A DNA stretch of 64,000 nucleotides from Chaetoderma sp. LZ-2023a. Lineage: Eukaryota > Mollusca > Caudofoveata > Chaetodermatida > Chaetodermatidae. The stretch is from contig CM067360.1 in assembly GCA_034401795.1 (NCBI GenBank), forward strand, positions 122,560,430 through 122,624,429. Direction: 5' to 3'. Below are positions 60,242-64,000 of this stretch, one piece after another; the first letter of the stretch is position 1; each line of letters begins with the position of its first letter. The notes beneath the pieces are model-generated. The model was not told the DNA's origin and ran no database searches. It saw nothing but the letters and a program-made list of their open reading frames with translations. Made by a program: the position numbers and the translations under genes.

Positions 60242-63200
60242 GTGAGCCGTATTTGAGTCGTATTTCATCACAGAAATTGTATTTGCACATCGATTCAAGG
60301 CAACCATGCTGGATTTGGTATAGTAAACTGTTGAATATTTTGAAACTAATCTGACTGGAAGCTGTTGCTGCTTTAAGCAGCAACAGCTTCCAGCCAGATT
60401 AGTTTCAAAATATTCAAAAGATTTTTCTTACATTCAGGTTGTCAAAAATTTGTGAAATAATTTTATATGTATGGTAGAAAATCAAATAAATTTTTGCTGG
60501 AATATTAAGAAAAATAAGGGTGTCTCGAAGTAGGAGACACTTGCCTTACATATGTGTTGTAGGTCACGAGGACCCCATCCGTCCTTATCAAGGGGAGTGC
60601 TAACCTTCTCTCCTTTTTAACAACACAGCATAAATATAAGATAAACATTTATTTATATACACATGTTGTCTATCTGCACCTTGTTAGGGTTTAAAAACTG
60701 CTTATTTTGTATAACATTTAGATTTTCTTATTTTTTTTGTGAATAAATTTATACAATAAGATTATGTAATTTTTAGAGCTTAATTGCTTTAAGAATAGTT
60801 CATAAAAGCTTTCGTATAATTGATGCCGTTTTAGATAATATTATAAAATGCATATTTTTATGAATGTATAAAGACAAGAGTTACCTACCTTTTGGCTAGA
60901 GTTATGGTTTCCAAGAGTTAGTTCCCTTGATTATTCATGCATAGATAGGAAAGGGTAGCCTTTCACGGCGTTGTATTCTATGTAGATGCACTTATTAATT
61001 CTCTGATTACTGCAAGCCACCAGACAAAATTTCAATGGGCAATAACTCTGGACCTGCAGAATATTTTGAAAACAAATTGGCTGAAAGTTGTTTGCGGCTT
61101 AGTCAGTGAAATTGTTTTCAGAATATTCAGCAAATCCAGAGTCAAACCGTGTGGAAAATGTAGTCTGTAGAAATTTCGCAGGCAGACAGTTAATACCTTT
61201 ATTTCTTAACCGTCTGAATGTTGAGTTTTGGCAGACGACATATTCCAAAGGTTATATCTCTGGACTGCTGAATATTTTGAAATTCAAATATTCAACAAGT
61301 CAACTTTTACTTATGTTGGAATCAACTTAAAACCTTGAAAACTGGATTCTCAGAATTTCAAGGTAACTATGCATGTAAGCTGTTGAATATTTTGGAATTA
61401 ATTTCACTGCATACAAAAAATAAATGTCACCGACTCCCAGTCAAATTAGTTACAAAGTATTCAACAGTATGTTTATCAAATTGTAAATTCATCAAAGACT
61501 TAAAGCTGTTGTGAGAACTAGCTACCCATTGCTCTGATTAACTTGACAATCGTACTATATATTCTACTTTACTAAAAGAACAAAATGTTATTTAAATCTT
61601 TTAAATCGGTCCAGCCAAAGCTGAGATAAGCACATAGCAACCATCTTGACAACCAAACATTTTCATCTATCAAGCTAAAGTTGTGACATCACACCAGGAA
61701 GCGCCCATCAATTCATGTTATACCACAGGGAGCATAGGTGCCTATTGCTGCGTGCATTAGGTACCTACACACCTACTTTTTTACACCAGTGTTGTATGGC
61801 AATTCATTGTTCACACATGCAAAAATACCAGTGGTATACATTTTCAGTCATCTCATGTGCTTTAGATGTTATACTAATCAAGCAATAGACAATATAGCCT
61901 ACGGTGTGCGTGTAGGCTACATGGACATATGTGGGCTTAGATCATGAATAGTATATATGGTTGGTGCGAGGTTTAGGGATAGGCTATATCTAATCAAACA
62001 TCACCACACACTTTTTGGAATACAATTATACGAATGCATATATATAGCTTATATCTTTCTGTATTGACTAATGATTTTACGCATGATGTAGACACGCGTG
62101 TAGGATCATGTACACAAACGCATAACTTTTCCAATGTTAGTAGCAGCACACTGTGGCATGTACGATCACAATCTACCATTGTATAGGCCTATGAATAAAT
62201 TTATGATTGCAATCTGGCAATTAGGTGCTTAAAATTAACTAAAATGCCAATTAAATATAAATCCTAATAAAACTAATCTATTTTGTAAAATAGTATCGAG
62301 AACACACTGTTTGTTTACATTTTAGGCAGTAACAGCACGGCTTTCAATGTCGTCCGCATGAGTTAAAGGGTCACATACAAATGTTTACTATACTACAATA
62401 AAGCTTAGAAATAGCTTAAAACATACTGTTTAATATTTTGAATATAATTGGATTCCAACCCAATTATGTTCAAAATATTCAACAGAACGTTTCTTACATC
62501 GTGTTCATATGGTACTAACTAACATGTTTCTGTTTTTGTTTTGGAAGCATGTAAAATTATTTATGAGCTGCACAGCCTGCAATGTACGTAAAGACGATAC
62601 GTTCACGATCTTTAAACATTTGGTTCACCTACTTATTTAAAATTTGTTTATTTACTAAAGTTTTGCTTTTTCACAACATTGAAATATTTATGTAGCCTAC
62701 TTCCATGACACAGAAGAAGTTTTGGAAACGATCGATATTGCCGTAGAGGTGGTGGTTGTCACAGGCATGACAACACCCCCCCCCCCCTACTCACCCCACG
62801 CACCACTTGAATCTAACGTGTTAATCCATGTTTCTGTCTCATGCAAACACCTTGTTAAAATATATAGCATATAGGTAAACAATTACGGTCAAATCACGGA
62901 AAGACTCACTCCTGGAACTCACTTAAGACACACAATTTTACATTCATCATTTTCAGAAATGCTTGTAACTGTACTCTGTAGCCTACATCTTCTATCAGAT
63001 ATGAATAATGGCACTATTTTAGCAAAATTATAAATTGCATTTACGCATAGAAACAATGACCAAGGAATAATGTTTCACTCCCGCTACTTACATTACTCAC
63101 GCCAATACAGGCATATTTAAATCGGAGAGCAGCAAAACGGCATGTGCGCAAATTTATGTAGGCCTACCACATACAGCCATCCTCAACCTCTTCCATGTAC

Positions 63201-64000
63201 CCACCTCATCACACGCACACCCATTCATCTCCGATATTTACCAATCCGGATCTTTTCAAGGATGGCATTACTGGGTCCGCAATTAAGCCTACTACTGTTA
63301 GTCCCTAAAGATTGTTTGTCCCATACATTGAAATATTGCCGATTGTGTTCATTATTTATTGCCCAATGTTTACTGGCCTATGCCTAGGCCTATTAATATG
63401 CGAATATGGCTACCCATAAAACCATTTATTATCCTAATAGATTTTCAAGAATTTTTTTGATTTCTTGAATAATTGGCTTCAACCTGAGATAAATTATGTT
63501 ATGCTATGTGAAGTATATCCCGTTAAATGCATGTTTTAAAATACGTTACCTTTGTACTAAAGACAGAGAAATATTGACCCAGCTCACAGCACCGTTCCCG
63601 GTGTGACATCATAGCGAGCGGTGATGTGTTTTAGACTGAAGGGTCATTTAAGCTCGGTATTGGGCTGTCTAACATATTTTCTCACTCCAAAAGGAGGGTT
63701 ACTCTATCTAAATAGTGCAATAGATCATAAAATTAATTGAAATTCTTTATCGATCTCAAGTCCTCACAAGACCTTTAATGTAACAAATAATTAGTACACT
63801 TTCGTGACGGAGCTTTTTTGCTTATAATATTATGATACATAAGGGAGAGTTAGAGCCCCTTCATTGTGTTCAAAAGGTGAAAAGCCAAGGTTATTGAAAC
63901 AGGGTGACACTCGGATTGCCCTCAATGTGCATTTCTAATACATTTATAATCTCATTGATATTAGTGAACAGTCTTTCAGAAACATTTTTCATCCTATTTA
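60242..64000 (+). other. PIK3C3: PIK3C3 intron 12, no further exon found
   Basis: No VPS34-like coding follows to the window end. The stretch contains hairpin H copies (60328-60419, 61379-61467, 62426-62485), a small hairpin (GGGTGTCTCGAAGTAGGAGACAC at about 60519), a partial H-like repeat at 61055-61135, a C-run near 62768-62786 and AT-rich DNA with AGGCCTA words. Confidence 0.6.

Noticed and set aside
60242..64000. Search for PIK3C3 exon 13 (the residues after FYW)
   Set aside because: I found no frame with the expected continuation and flanking AG/GT in this stretch, so the next exon is placed beyond the window.
1..64000. tRNA, rRNA or other structural RNA genes
   Set aside because: No cloverleaf with A and B box words and no rRNA-like conserved stretch was recognised by eye. 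A covariance-model search would be needed to exclude them.

Overview
The window is animal (metazoan) nuclear DNA, probably from a marine invertebrate. The reasons are a widely split gene with GT-AG introns, low gene density and a very large load of DIRS-type, Penelope-type, LINE, Tc1-type and CAC-ended DNA transposons plus hairpin MITEs. I cannot name the species. The frequent AGGCCT-type words and the PIK3C3 sequence would fit a hemichordate or echinoderm, but that is a weak guess.

One host gene runs across most of the window on the + strand: PIK3C3 (VPS34, class III phosphatidylinositol 3-kinase). I placed twelve coding exons from the start codon at 12660 to 60241. They join in a consistent reading frame and encode about 488 residues: the N-terminus, the C2 domain, the linker and the first part of the helical (PIK) domain. 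The kinase domain must lie beyond 64000. Intron 9 uses a GC-AG splice pair; the others that I could read use GT-AG.

Layout. 1-3300: a roughly 990-bp tandem duplication of non-coding satellite-like DNA. 3627-4690: a dispersed repeat with tandem monomers of about 160 bp. 6480-10370: a broken APE-type LINE. 10371-12659: upstream flank of PIK3C3. 12660-60241: PIK3C3. Intron 2 (20.8 kb) carries two DIRS elements (15120-25270 and 26871-34431). The first is itself interrupted by a DIRS-end-like miniature element (20597-23955), which is in turn interrupted by a 3.1-kb CAC-ended DNA transposon (20829-23935) encoding an unclassified, degraded DDE-like transposase on the - strand. Introns 3 and 4 hold Penelope fragments, hairpin MITEs and a 2.0-kb transposon with terminal inverted repeats and no transposase. 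Intron 6 holds a third DIRS element (44218-49973). Intron 10 holds a 0.9-kb minisatellite of a 32-bp unit, each unit containing a CRE-like TGACGTCA word. Intron 11 holds a dead Tc1-type element with both inverted repeats.

The three DIRS copies share one plan: inverted terminal repeats, an internal complementary region joining the complements of the two outer ends, a Cys-rich gag start preceded by a splice acceptor, RT/RNase H, then a tyrosine recombinase. Each has lost a different block of the RT region. All three lie in the sense orientation of PIK3C3. Two MITE families, one a long imperfect palindrome and one a short hairpin, recur more than twenty times through the introns, so the PIK3C3 pre-mRNA should contain many strong RNA hairpins.
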